From NCBI RefSeq assembly GCF_022568795.1, contig NZ_JAKZHU010000001.1, positions 248,001 through 312,000 of the forward strand: a stretch of 64,000 nt of DNA, given 5' to 3'. The notes beneath the pieces were generated by a model. That model worked only from the letters and a program-made list of their open reading frames with translations, searched no databases and was not told where the DNA came from. Origin of the DNA: Arsenicicoccus dermatophilus (GTDB lineage Bacteria > Actinomycetota > Actinomycetes > Actinomycetales > Dermatophilaceae). Of this stretch, positions 44,802 through 54,650 are shown in pieces. The position numbers and the translations under genes are program-made. Numbering within the stretch: position 1 is the stretch's first letter; the number at the start of each line of letters is the position of its first letter.

Positions 44802-46343
44802 ATGGACGACCTCGACCGCGTGGTCGGTGAGCACGGCGGCGCCGTGGAGCGCGTCGTGGGGTCCGTGCTGCCGGGGGCGCCCGGGACCGCGGTCACCGAG
44901 CGGTCGCTGGCCCGGGTCGCCCGAGCCCGCCGGGGGGCGGGGGACGACGAGGAGCTGGTGCGCCAGGCGGTCGCCCGGGAGCTGCGGCGGGCGTGCCGCG
45001 AGGAGGACGTGCCGGTCCCGACGGACGACGAGCTGGCTCTGCTGTGGTCCCGGGCCAGGGCGGGTGGCAGCTCGGCCGCCGCGACCACCGCGCAGTCCGT
45101 GCGGGCCCGGGTGGCGTCCGAGCGGCGGACCCGTCGCCTGGTCGTGGGTGGACTGGCCGCGCTGACGCTCGGCATGGGGGTCTGGGGTGGCGTGCGAGCC
45201 ATCCAGGGGCAGGACGCGGCGCCTCGGCCGACGGTCTCCTCGCCGCCCCGCACGTCCGCCCGACCCCGGCCCGGGCCGTCGCCGGCCTCGCCCTACGACG
45301 CAGCCCTCCGGCTGCCGCTCGGGAGACCGATCTCGCTGACGCCGCGCCTGGAGCTGGTGGGCGACCAGGTGCGCCTGGTGCGGCCGGATCGCGTCGACCG
45401 CCTCGGCGCGACCGCCGACGGCTCCGGGACGCCCCCGTGGCTGGACCGGCTGGGCCCCGACGGGGGGATCTCGATGATCCTCACCTCGCCGCCGAGCCCG
45501 CCTGCGGACCGGCCCGAGGACGTGACCCCCGGCACCGCCTCGGTGTGGTGGTGGCTGGGGCAGGACGCCCCGCACGAGCTGGCCCTCGGCGACGTGGGTG
45601 GCCTCGTCGCCCGGCCGGACGGCACCGCCGTCGCGGTGAGCGCGGCCGACGCGCCCCGCCCGGGAGCCCCGGCCCGCTGGCGGGTGCGGGTCCTGGACGC
45701 CAGGACCGCGCAGCAGACGGCGTCGCTGGACGTGCCCCAGGGCACCACGCTCGTGGCCTGGACCGACGAGGGCCTGCTGCTCGGGCGGCCGGGGCCGGCC
45801 ACCCCTGCCGCGCCCCCGCGCGACGGCGGCGTGATCCAGCCGGTCACCTCCTGGGCCTGGTGGCAGCCGCAGCAGCCTGCGGCTCGGTCGGTGGGTGGGG
45901 TCACCAGCAGCTCCTTCGTGGCGGACCCGCGCGACCCCCACCGACGTCTGGTGCGGCAGGACGAGGACTGCGCCCGGCAGGTGACCAGCCGCGACCTCTT
46001 CGCCACGGGCCTGCCCTGCCTCACGGCGGACCAGCAGGCCGGGCGGGGACCGGGCGGGCGCTACCGGTGGCAGGACACTCCCGGCGGCGGCCTCCAGGTC
46101 ATGGACACCACCACCGGGCAGACCCGCCGGTACGCGAGCGGCGACCAGCCGATGCAGGCCGGCGGCGGCATCGAGGTGGTCGGCTGGGAGGACGACCACA
46201 CCCTCCTGCTGCACGTGGTCTCGGGCGAGCGCGGCAGCCAGGCGCTGCTCCTGCGCTGGGACGCCGCCGACGGCGCCATGGAGCGCGTCGCCGGCCACCC
46301 CGTGCGACTCCTGCCCCCCGAGCAGACGCCGCCGCGACGGTGA
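44802..46343 (+). CDS. Unknown single-pass membrane protein with extracellular beta-propeller-like domain
   Basis: A 513-residue protein. Residues 1-110 are charged and helical (VERVVGSVLPGAPGTAVTERSL), resembling cytoplasmic parts of anti-sigma-like proteins. One transmembrane helix (about 113-130) is followed by a Pro/Ser-rich spacer and a large Gly/Trp-rich domain of repeated short strands (VWWWLGQDAPHELALG, TSWAWWQPQQPAARS), compatible with a beta-propeller. The start has AAGGGGA upstream. I do not recognise the family; no sigma factor gene is adjacent. It follows the GDPD gene after 39 bp and may be cotranscribed. Confidence 0.8.
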   Translation: MDDLDRVVGEHGGAVERVVGSVLPGAPGTAVTERSLARVARARRGAGDDEELVRQAVARELRRACREEDVPVPTDDELALLWSRARAGGSSAAATTAQSVRARVASERRTRRLVVGGLAALTLGMGVWGGVRAIQGQDAAPRPTVSSPPRTSARPRPGPSPASPYDAALRLPLGRPISLTPRLELVGDQVRLVRPDRVDRLGATADGSGTPPWLDRLGPDGGISMILTSPPSPPADRPEDVTPGTASVWWWLGQDAPHELALGDVGGLVARPDGTAVAVSAADAPRPGAPARWRVRVLDARTAQQTASLDVPQGTTLVAWTDEGLLLGRPGPATPAAPPRDGGVIQPVTSWAWWQPQQPAARSVGGVTSSSFVADPRDPHRRLVRQDEDCARQVTSRDLFATGLPCLTADQQAGRGPGGRYRWQDTPGGGLQVMDTTTGQTRRYASGDQPMQAGGGIEVVGWEDDHTLLLHVVSGERGSQALLLRWDAADGAMERVAGHPVRLLPPEQTPPRR

Positions 46344-46382
46344 CCCCCGCGAGCTGCCCCAGGGGTCGCGACGCGCCGCAGG

Positions 46383-46408
46383 CCACCGCCAGGTGCTCCT
46401 GGTGGTGG
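46383..46408. terminator. Hairpin between the unknown membrane protein and acs
   Basis: An 11-bp stem with one G-U pair (46383-46393 with 46398-46408) and TGCT loop lies between the two convergent stops. Confidence 0.55.
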
Positions 46409-46415
46409 GGGTGGG

Positions 46416-48344
<1,929 letters not shown>

Positions 48345-48492
48345 GGGGGCTCCTCCTCGAGACGTCGTGGGGCTCCTTCATAGCCCGTACGGCGCACCCC
48401 CGCCACCCACCGCCCATCCCTTGGTCGCATCCCGTGCTCGCAGGCCCGTGTGCCACGATCAGGGGGCCCACGCACGCTCTCGGGAGGCGCCG
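48345..48492. other. Divergent intergenic region between acs and the TelA-like gene
   Basis: 148 bp without a gene. It must hold both promoters. I see no clear inverted repeat or -35/-10 pair; GGGAGG at 48482-48487 is the Shine-Dalgarno site of the TelA-like gene. Confidence 0.5.
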
Positions 48493-49650
48493 ATGTCCTC
48501 GCTCGACCTGACCCCGCTCACCCCGCCAGAGGGCGAGGGCCCCGCCGCGGCCGCGCTCACCCCGCCCGCCGGACCCGACGCCCGGCCCGCTCCCCGTCCC
48601 GCCGCGCCGCCGGGCGGACAGACCGAGCCGGCCGGCGCGGGACGTCTCGACATACCCGTGGCACCGCAGGTCCAGGAGGCTCTGCGCGCCAACGCGGGTG
48701 GCTTCGTGCAGCAGGTGCTGGCCCTCGACCCGCACTCGCCCGACCTGGACGCCCGGGTGCGGGACATCGGCACGATGGCTGACCGGGAGGTCGCCGAGTC
48801 GGCGGCGCTGAGCCGTCGGATGCTGGACCGGCAGGCCCGCTCCACGTCCGCCGAGCGCACCCAGGGCGGCCCCGAGCGCGCCGCCGCCGACCAGCTGGTG
48901 CAGCTGCGCCGCGTCGTCGAGGAGCTCGACCCTGCCCAGCTCGACCGGCCGACGCGCAAGCTGCTCGGGGTGCTGCCGATGGGGGACCGGGTCCGGGACT
49001 ACTTCGAGCGCTATCTCGCCAGCCAGGACCGGATCACGATGATGATCCTGGCCTTGCGCACCCAGCAGGACGAGCTGCGCAAGGACAACGCCGCCATCGC
49101 GGGCGAGCGGGCCAACCTGTGGCGGTTCATGGGCCAGCTGCAGGAGTACGTCGTCCTGTGCGGCGCCATCGACGACCAGCTCACCGCGGCGCTCGCCGGC
49201 CTGGACGCCACCGACCCGGGGCGCGCGGCGGTGCTGCGCGACCGGGTCCTGCACGCCGTCCGGCAGAAGCGCCAGGACCTGCTCACCCACCTCGCCGTGT
49301 GCGTCCAGGGCTATCTGGCGCTGGACCTGGTGCGCAGCAACAACGAGCTCCTCGTCGGCGGCATCGACCGGGCCGCGACGACCACGATGGCGGCGCTGCG
49401 GACCGCGGTCGTGGTGTCCGACGCGCTGCAGGGGCAGCGGTTGGTGCTCGACCGGGTGGCGGGCGCGGACCGCGCGTCTGCGGGGATGCTCGACGGCTCG
49501 GCGGCGCAGGTGCGTCAGGCGGCGTCGGGCGAGGCCCCGGAGGCCGCGGTGGGTCGGCTCAAGGAGGCCTTCGGCGAGGTGTATGCCGCGCTGGACGACA
49601 CCGTGGCCGCCCAGCAGCGCGGTGAGCGCGACATCGCCCGGCACGGCTGA
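48493..49650 (+). CDS. Toxic anion resistance (TelA/KlaA-like) protein
   Basis: A 385-residue helical protein. After a Pro/Ala-rich N-terminus (1-55), the core (60-370) matches TelA: GTMADREVAESAALSRRML, LGVLPMGDRVRDYFERYLASQ near 160, NAAIAGERANLWRFMGQLQEY and LVRSNNELLVGGIDRAATTTM near 278. The family is linked to tellurite and other cell-envelope stress, but its activity is unknown. GGGAGG precedes the ATG. It is 5 nt from the next gene and cotranscribed with it. Confidence 0.92.
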   Translation: MSSLDLTPLTPPEGEGPAAAALTPPAGPDARPAPRPAAPPGGQTEPAGAGRLDIPVAPQVQEALRANAGGFVQQVLALDPHSPDLDARVRDIGTMADREVAESAALSRRMLDRQARSTSAERTQGGPERAAADQLVQLRRVVEELDPAQLDRPTRKLLGVLPMGDRVRDYFERYLASQDRITMMILALRTQQDELRKDNAAIAGERANLWRFMGQLQEYVVLCGAIDDQLTAALAGLDATDPGRAAVLRDRVLHAVRQKRQDLLTHLAVCVQGYLALDLVRSNNELLVGGIDRAATTTMAALRTAVVVSDALQGQRLVLDRVAGADRASAGMLDGSAAQVRQAASGEAPEAAVGRLKEAFGEVYAALDDTVAAQQRGERDIARHG

Positions 49651-49655
49651 CGGCC

Positions 49656-50267
49656 GTGGCGGGCAACGCAGTGACGCGCTATCTCGCGTCGAGGAAGAAC
49701 ATCACGGGCACCGTGCTCGCGGCGGGCACGGCCGCGGCGACCGTCCCGACCCATCTGGCAGGTGACTGGTGGCCGGCCGCCGTGGTGGGGGTCTATGCCC
49801 TCGGCGCCGCGGTGATGCCCGAGCCCAGGAGCATGCGCACCGGCACGCAGGGCACCCAGCAGCTGGTCGCCGGCCTGCGCACCGACCTGCAGCGGCTGGT
49901 GGACTCGACCGACCGGGCGGCCAACCGGATGCCCGCGGAGGGCTACCAGGCCTTCCGCGACACCGTGGACGACCTGCGCGACGTGCTCGCCCGGCCTGCC
50001 CGGCTCGCGGTCTCCCCCGACGACCTGCACGTCGTGGAGCGCACCGTCCACGACTACCTCCCGACGACGATCGAGGGTTACCTCCACCTCCCGGCCGACC
50101 GGCTGACGGTGCCCGGCCCCGAGGGGCGCACCGCCGACCAGGAGCTGGTCCACCAGCTCGGTGCGGTGCGCGAGCGGGTCGCCGGGGTGCGGCGGTCGCT
50201 CGTGGCGGGGGATGCGCAGACGCTGTCGGACCAGGGGCGGTTCCTGGACGAGCGACTCGGCGGCTGA
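49656..50267 (+). CDS. XpaC-like small membrane protein partner of TelA
   Basis: A 203-residue protein. Two hydrophobic segments (about 15-35 and 38-55) are followed by a helical cytoplasmic-like domain with AVMPEPRSMRTGTQGTQQL and DDLHVVERTVHDYLPTTIEGY. In Firmicutes telA-like yceH is paired with xpaC; this position and architecture are the reason for the name, sequence similarity not being tested. The GTG start lies 5 nt after the TelA-like stop. Confidence 0.65.
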   Translation: MAGNAVTRYLASRKNITGTVLAAGTAAATVPTHLAGDWWPAAVVGVYALGAAVMPEPRSMRTGTQGTQQLVAGLRTDLQRLVDSTDRAANRMPAEGYQAFRDTVDDLRDVLARPARLAVSPDDLHVVERTVHDYLPTTIEGYLHLPADRLTVPGPEGRTADQELVHQLGAVRERVAGVRRSLVAGDAQTLSDQGRFLDERLGG

Positions 50268-50327
50268 CGCGCGGTCGGCCCCGAGCCGCGAGCCCTGGGC
50301 TCCGGACCCTGGGCCTCGGTGGAAGGC

Positions 50328-50639
50328 TCAGCCGATCCCGGCGAGCCGCAGCAGCGCTGCCGCGGTCGCTCCCAGCACCACGACGACGACGAAGGGCAGT
50401 CGGAGCAGGAGCGCCAGCGAGGCCACGGCGAAGGCACCGAGCCGCGCGTCCAGCGTCACGTGGCGCCCGGTGACGACGGTGTTGGCGGCGACGAGCGCGG
50501 CGAGCAGGCCGACGGTCGTGGTGGCGGCGAGCCGCCCGACGACGGGGTGCTCGAGGTGGTGGCTCGGCACCAGGTAGCCCGACAGCTTGGTGACGTAGCA
50601 CGCGAGGCAGGCGAGCAGCAGGGCGGCGGTCACGCTCAC
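50328..50639 (-). CDS. azlD: AzlD domain branched-chain amino acid exporter subunit
   Basis: A 103-residue protein with three or four hydrophobic helices and the conserved YLVPSHHLEHP-like loop (residues about 22-33) of small AzlD subunits. The GTG start has GAGGAG 4-5 nt upstream. It lies 16 nt after azlC; together they form a BrnFE-type exporter for branched-chain amino acids and related compounds. Confidence 0.9.
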   Translation of the reverse strand: MSVTAALLLACLACYVTKLSGYLVPSHHLEHPVVGRLAATTTVGLLAALVAANTVVTGRHVTLDARLGAFAVASLALLLRLPFVVVVVLGATAAALLRLAGIG

Positions 50640-50655
50640 GGGTTCTCCTCGGCGG

Positions 50656-51360
50656 TCATGCCGTGTCCTTCGTGGTCGGGCGATGCACGCCGCCGGCGGG
50701 GTGGCGGTGCGCGGTCGCCAGCCCGATGGTCAGGGCGACGAGCCCGGACATGATGATCGGGACGCCAGAGGGCAGCCAGGGCGTGGCGAGCACGCAGGCG
50801 AGGGCGCACACGACGGCGATGGCGCGGCCGTCGCCGTCCTGGAGCCGGGGCCACAGCAGCCCGAGGAAGCCCGCGACCGCGGCCCCGTCGAGGCCGCAGA
50901 CCGTGGGGTCGCCGATGGTGTCGCCGGCCAGGGCCCCGACGAGGGTGAAGAGGTTCCACAGGACGAAGACCCCGACCCCGGCGGTCCAGAAGCCGCGCCG
51001 TTGCTCGGTCTGGTCCTCCTGGGCGAGGGCCGTGGCGGTGGACTCGTCGATGGTCAGGTGCGCCTGGAGGGGTCGCAGGAGCCACGGCGGCCTCAGCATG
51101 GCGTTCATCTGGATGCCGTAGAGCGCGTTGCGCACGCCGAGCAGCACGGCGGTCGACAGCGCGGTGGTGGGGGCTCCTCCGGCGGCGACGACCCCCATGA
51201 ACCCGAACTGTGAACCTCCGGTGAACATCAGCAGGGACAGCAGGCAGCTCTGCCACACGCTCAGGCCTGCCCCGACCCCGAGAGCGCCGAAGGACAGGCC
51301 GTACAACCCGACCGCCACGGAGATCGACAGCCCCATCCGGGTGGCGGGTGTCAGCGTCAT
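50656..51360 (-). CDS. azlC: AzlC family permease, branched-chain amino acid exporter
   Basis: A 234-residue membrane protein with about seven helices. Family motifs are GLSFGALGVGAGLSVWQSCL near residue 21, MFTGGSQFGFMGVVAAGG near 45 and NALYGIQMNAMLRPPW near 78, followed by an EST acidic turn (LTIDESTATALA). It pairs with azlD. The upstream frame can be extended to 51741 across the region holding the divergent regulator, but the AzlC homology starts near the chosen ATG. Confidence 0.92.
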   Translation of the reverse strand: MTLTPATRMGLSISVAVGLYGLSFGALGVGAGLSVWQSCLLSLLMFTGGSQFGFMGVVAAGGAPTTALSTAVLLGVRNALYGIQMNAMLRPPWLLRPLQAHLTIDESTATALAQEDQTEQRRGFWTAGVGVFVLWNLFTLVGALAGDTIGDPTVCGLDGAAVAGFLGLLWPRLQDGDGRAIAVVCALACVLATPWLPSGVPIIMSGLVALTIGLATAHRHPAGGVHRPTTKDTA

Positions 51361-51549
51361 GCCGGGCACCCTGCCACGTCGGGGCCGGACGGGGCGACGG
51401 ACGGCCGCCCGCTGGACTCGGAGGCAAGCCTGCTTGGCGCGCACAGGGATCTCGGGCGGCCGCATGGCTGCCGCATGGCGGGGCGCCGCCGCCGCGAATC
51501 GCCCCTCAACGACGCGCCGCGACGACGCCACTGCTCCAGTTGATATCAC

Positions 51550-51589
51550 TGTCAAGTCGGTTGACACAATGGTCGCACCGGACGAATCC
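51550..51589 (+). promoter_or_regulatory. Promoter of the XRE regulator with inverted repeat TGTCAA-N5-TTGACA
   Basis: TGTCAA (51550-51555) and TTGACA (51561-51566) are perfect 6-bp arms with a 5-nt spacer. The right arm is itself a consensus -35 (TTGACA), followed after 17 bp by GAATCC (51584-51589) as a poor -10. Just upstream is TGATATCA, an 8-bp palindrome (51540-51548 area). The region is markedly A/T-rich. The place fits autoregulation and joint control of azlCD. Confidence 0.55.
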
Positions 51590-51624
51590 GCAATGTTCAC
51601 CGAAGAGATGACGAGGGGGACGAC

Positions 51625-52866
51625 ATGGACGACAGTGGGTCCATGACCTTCGGCGCACGGCTGCGACACGCTCGGCTGGAGGCCGGCCTGTCGCAGGCGG
51701 ACCTCGGTGGCGAGGAGTTCACGGTGTCCTACGTCTCCCACCTGGAGGCCGGGCGGCGGGACCCCAGCCCTCGGGTGATCAGCGTCTTCGAGCGGCGCCT
51801 GGCGCTGCCCCGCGGCTACCTCGCGGGCGGCGACTGGGGGCGGGGGCCGCAGGACGCCGGCGACGACGTGGGGACCAGCGACCTGGCCGCGCTCGCGTCC
51901 CGGGTCGTGCGGTCACGGTTCGCCGCGAGCCCCGCGGACCAGGCCGAGGTGGCGCGGGAGACCGCCGAGCTGGCCCTGCGCCAGGACCGGCCGGAGGTCT
52001 GGTGGGGCATGTCCCTGCTGCAGATCACGGCACTGAAGACGGCCGGGCGGTATGCCGACGCCGCGGCGGCGGCCGAGTCGCTGTCCCGTCACCCCTGGGT
52101 CCAGTCCCACCCGGCGCTCGCCGCCGAGGCGCACACCGTCGCCAGCCGCACCCATCGACGCGCGCTGGACCTCGCGGCGGCGACCCACCACGCCCACGCC
52201 GCCCTCGCCGCCAGCGGCGATGGCGTGGACGCGGCGCTGCGGGCGGAGGCGATCATCGCTGCGCTCGCCACCCGGCGGCTGCCGGCTGCGCCCCTCGTGC
52301 TGGAGCTGGAGACCCTTCACCACCGGTTGGCGGGCACCCACCTCGGCGGGCTGGTGGCGTGGACCCTGGGCAACGAGTCCTTCAACGACGGCGACCTCCA
52401 GGAGGGTCTGCGCTGGCACGAGGTCGCGGCGACCGAGGTCAACCCCGAGCTGGACCACCGCCAGTGGTCGCGGTTCGTGTCGGCGACGATCCTGCAGCGG
52501 GTGCGCCACGGCATCGACGACGGGCTGGCGGAGCTGCTGCCCGAGGCGCGGCACCACCTGGGTCGTCTGGCGAGCAGCTTCGAGCTCGCCGAGCTGGCGA
52601 CCACCGAGGTCCGGTGGCATCTGCAGGCGGGCCGGCTGGACGAGGCGTCGGCCGCGCTGGACGCGGCCTTCGCGCTGCCGGAGGTCCCTGAGGCACCCCT
52701 CGGCCGGCTGCACCTGGAGCGGGCCCGGCTGCGGCAGCAGCGGGGTGATCGAGCGGGCGCCGAGGCCGACGCGGTCGCCGCGGCACGGTTGCTCACCCTG
52801 GCGGGCGACGGCGAGGGCTCGCGGGAGGCGTGGACGCTGCACGACACCATCACCACCGGGTCGTGA
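51625..52866 (+). CDS. XRE-family regulator with TPR-like domain
   Basis: A 413-residue protein. The helix-turn-helix (about 8-65) reads RLRHARLEAGLSQADLGG and FTVSYVSHLEAGRRDPSPRV. The rest is a long alpha-helical array of TPR-like repeats (ALDLAAATHHAHAAL, AELLPEARHHLGRLASSFE), as in regulators that sense peptides or small ligands. GAGGGGG precedes the ATG. It is divergent from azlCD, so control of branched-chain amino acid export is a natural guess. Confidence 0.85.
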   Translation: MDDSGSMTFGARLRHARLEAGLSQADLGGEEFTVSYVSHLEAGRRDPSPRVISVFERRLALPRGYLAGGDWGRGPQDAGDDVGTSDLAALASRVVRSRFAASPADQAEVARETAELALRQDRPEVWWGMSLLQITALKTAGRYADAAAAAESLSRHPWVQSHPALAAEAHTVASRTHRRALDLAAATHHAHAALAASGDGVDAALRAEAIIAALATRRLPAAPLVLELETLHHRLAGTHLGGLVAWTLGNESFNDGDLQEGLRWHEVAATEVNPELDHRQWSRFVSATILQRVRHGIDDGLAELLPEARHHLGRLASSFELAELATTEVRWHLQAGRLDEASAALDAAFALPEVPEAPLGRLHLERARLRQQRGDRAGAEADAVAAARLLTLAGDGEGSREAWTLHDTITTGS

Positions 52867-52882
52867 CGCCCGTCCCGGTCGG

Positions 52883-52888
52883 TAGCCT
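52883..52888 (+). promoter_or_regulatory. -10 box of the histidine phosphatase gene
   Basis: TAGCCT ends 6 nt before the ATG at 52895, indicating a leaderless transcript initiated within the end of the preceding gene unit. Confidence 0.5.
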
Positions 52889-52894
52889 GCGACC

Positions 52895-53542
52895 ATGCGC
52901 CTCCTGCTGCTGCGGCACGGACAGACCACCGCCAACGTCGACGCCCTGCTCGACACTGCCCAGCCCGGTGCCGATCTCACCGAGAGGGGGCAGGAGCAGG
53001 CCCGAGCGGTCGTCGCGGCCCTGGAGGGCGTGCCGTTCGACGCGATCTACGTCTCGGACCTGGCTCGCACCCACCAGACGGCGGCCCCCGTCGCGCAGGC
53101 CCGCGGCCTGACCCCCGTCGAGCTCGGCGGCCTGCGCGAGGTGCAGGCGGGCGAGCTGGAGATGCGCGGCGACGCCGAGGCGGTCCGGGCCTACGTCGGT
53201 GCCCTGGTCGCCTGGGGCGACGGCGATCTCGACGTGCGTATGCCGGGAGCCGAGACGGGCCACCAGGTCCTCGAGCGGTTCGACGACGCCGTGGCGCAGA
53301 TGGCCGCCGCGGGGCACACGGACGTGCTCGTCGTCAGCCACGGCGCGGTCCTGCGGTTGTGGAGCCTGGTGCGGTGCGGCAATCTCACGCCGGTCCAGCT
53401 GGGGGAGCGCCTCATCAGCAACACCGGGCTCGTCGTCGTGGAGGGGAGCCCGGGAGTCGGATGGTCCTGCGTGACCTGGGAGGACGTGCCCGTCGGCGGC
53501 GAGCAGCCCGGCGACGTCGCCCACGACGGGCCGACGGCGTGA
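52895..53542 (+). CDS. Histidine phosphatase family protein
   Basis: A 215-residue phosphoglycerate-mutase-like phosphatase. The RHG motif is LLLLRHGQTTANVDALLDT at the N-terminus; SDLARTHQTAAP near residue 52 carries the Arg, LREVQAGELEMRG the acidic proton donor region, and VVSHGAVLRLW near 148 the second His. The substrate (sugar phosphate, nucleotide or phosphoprotein) cannot be told from sequence. Confidence 0.93.
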   Translation: MRLLLLRHGQTTANVDALLDTAQPGADLTERGQEQARAVVAALEGVPFDAIYVSDLARTHQTAAPVAQARGLTPVELGGLREVQAGELEMRGDAEAVRAYVGALVAWGDGDLDVRMPGAETGHQVLERFDDAVAQMAAAGHTDVLVVSHGAVLRLWSLVRCGNLTPVQLGERLISNTGLVVVEGSPGVGWSCVTWEDVPVGGEQPGDVAHDGPTA

Positions 53543-53619
53543 TCCCCGGCCACGGTCCCTCCTCCGCGGCGAGCGGCCCCGGGAGGGAACGTTCGGGACC
53601 TTTCGTCCGTCATACGGAC

Positions 53620-54075
53620 ATGAGCACCAGCACCCGTCCTCTCCCTGCCCGCTCGGCCGGCGCGCTGGCCGCCCTCGCGCTCGTCGGAGTGCTGACCGCC
53701 TGCGGCAGCGCCACCACCGACACCGCGGCGACGACCACCGCCGTGGCCACCTCCACCACGACGTCACCGGCGACGTCGCCCTCCACCCCCGCGACCCCAG
53801 GAGGCACCATGACCTCGCCCCTCGTCCCCTCGACCGACGTCAGCGACTCCGGCAAGGCCGGCCCGATCCGCAAGGTCACCGGCACCGTCTCCGAGGGCGT
53901 GGAGGCCAACTGCCTGGTCCTGGTGACCCACATCGGCGAGACCCTGCAGCCCATGGGCGGCGACCTCAAGCCCGGCGACAAGGTCACCGTGGAGGGCCAG
54001 GACGTCAAGGGCGTCATGACGACCTGCATGCAGGGCAAGGCCTTCCGCATCATCAAGGTCATCGAGCGGCACTGA
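53620..54075 (+). CDS. Small lipoprotein with DUF5818-like domain
   Basis: A 151-residue exported lipoprotein. The signal (residues 1-27) ends in the lipobox LTAC. A Thr/Ser/Pro-rich linker (30-65) precedes a domain of about 80 residues (PIRKVTGTVSEGVEANCLVL...GDKVTVEGQDVKGV) that looks like an OB-fold and has two cysteines (EANCL and TTCMQ). DUF5818-type proteins match the pattern. Function is unknown. Confidence 0.75.
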   Translation: MSTSTRPLPARSAGALAALALVGVLTACGSATTDTAATTTAVATSTTTSPATSPSTPATPGGTMTSPLVPSTDVSDSGKAGPIRKVTGTVSEGVEANCLVLVTHIGETLQPMGGDLKPGDKVTVEGQDVKGVMTTCMQGKAFRIIKVIERH

Positions 54076-54116
54076 CGCGGCGCGGCTGCGGGCTCGCGCA
54101 TCGGGCCCGCAGACCC

Positions 54117-54160
54117 GCGCGACGAAGCCCCCGACCGATCGGTCGGGGGCTTCGTCGCGC
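54117..54160. terminator. Bidirectional terminator
   Basis: A perfect 21-bp stem (54117-54137 with 54140-54160) with only AT between the arms, i.e. a nearly continuous palindrome. It serves the lipoprotein gene and the convergent SRPBCC gene, lying 41 and 22 nt beyond their stops. Confidence 0.9.
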
Positions 54161-54182
54161 CGGGGTCGCGGCGGGGTCGGGA

Positions 54183-54650
54183 TCAGCTGCCGGAGACGGC
54201 GTCGGCCAGGCGGGCCAGCGAGTCCTCGAGCTGGTCCTTGCTGATGACGGGGAAGGTCACGCGCTGCAGGAGCTGCTTGTCGGTGACCTTGCTCCAGTCG
54301 TAGGTCAGGGTGACCAGGGTCAAGTCGGCGCCCTGGGACTCCAGCTCCCACAGCCACTCCCAGCCCTTGGGCTCGGTGCCTGCAGGGGCCGTCTGCCAGG
54401 CCACCATCTTGTTGTCGAGGTAGCCCGTGACGTGGTTGTCGGTCTGGTAGTCGCCGCCCATGTGCTCGGCGTGCATGTTCATCGTGAAGGTCTGGCCGGT
54501 GGCGGTGATCCGGTCGGCCTTGGAGTCGCTGCGCACCGTGCCCGAGCCGTCGATCTCCGCGTGGCGGGACGGCAGGGTCAGCACGTCGAAGATCTCCTGG
54601 GCCGAGGCGTCGATGGTCCGCTGGACGCTGATCTTCTTGTCGTCGCTCAT
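54183..54650 (-). CDS. SRPBCC family protein (START/Bet v 1-like fold)
   Basis: A 155-residue protein with the fold pattern of polyketide-cyclase/ligand-binding proteins: VQRTIDASAQEIFDVLTLPSR at the start, GSGTVRSDSKADRITATGQ and a long C-terminal helix (ISKDQLEDSLARLADAV). No catalytic signature is visible. The ATG overlaps the stop of the upstream TolB-like gene (ATGA), so the two are cotranscribed. Confidence 0.88.
   Translation of the reverse strand: MSDDKKISVQRTIDASAQEIFDVLTLPSRHAEIDGSGTVRSDSKADRITATGQTFTMNMHAEHMGGDYQTDNHVTGYLDNKMVAWQTAPAGTEPKGWEWLWELESQGADLTLVTLTYDWSKVTDKQLLQRVTFPVISKDQLEDSLARLADAVSGS

Noticed and set aside
50656-51741. N-terminally extended AzlC of 361 residues
   Set aside because: The extra 127 residues lie in the A/T-rich regulatory region and overlap the start of the divergent regulator; AzlC homology begins at the ATG at 51360.
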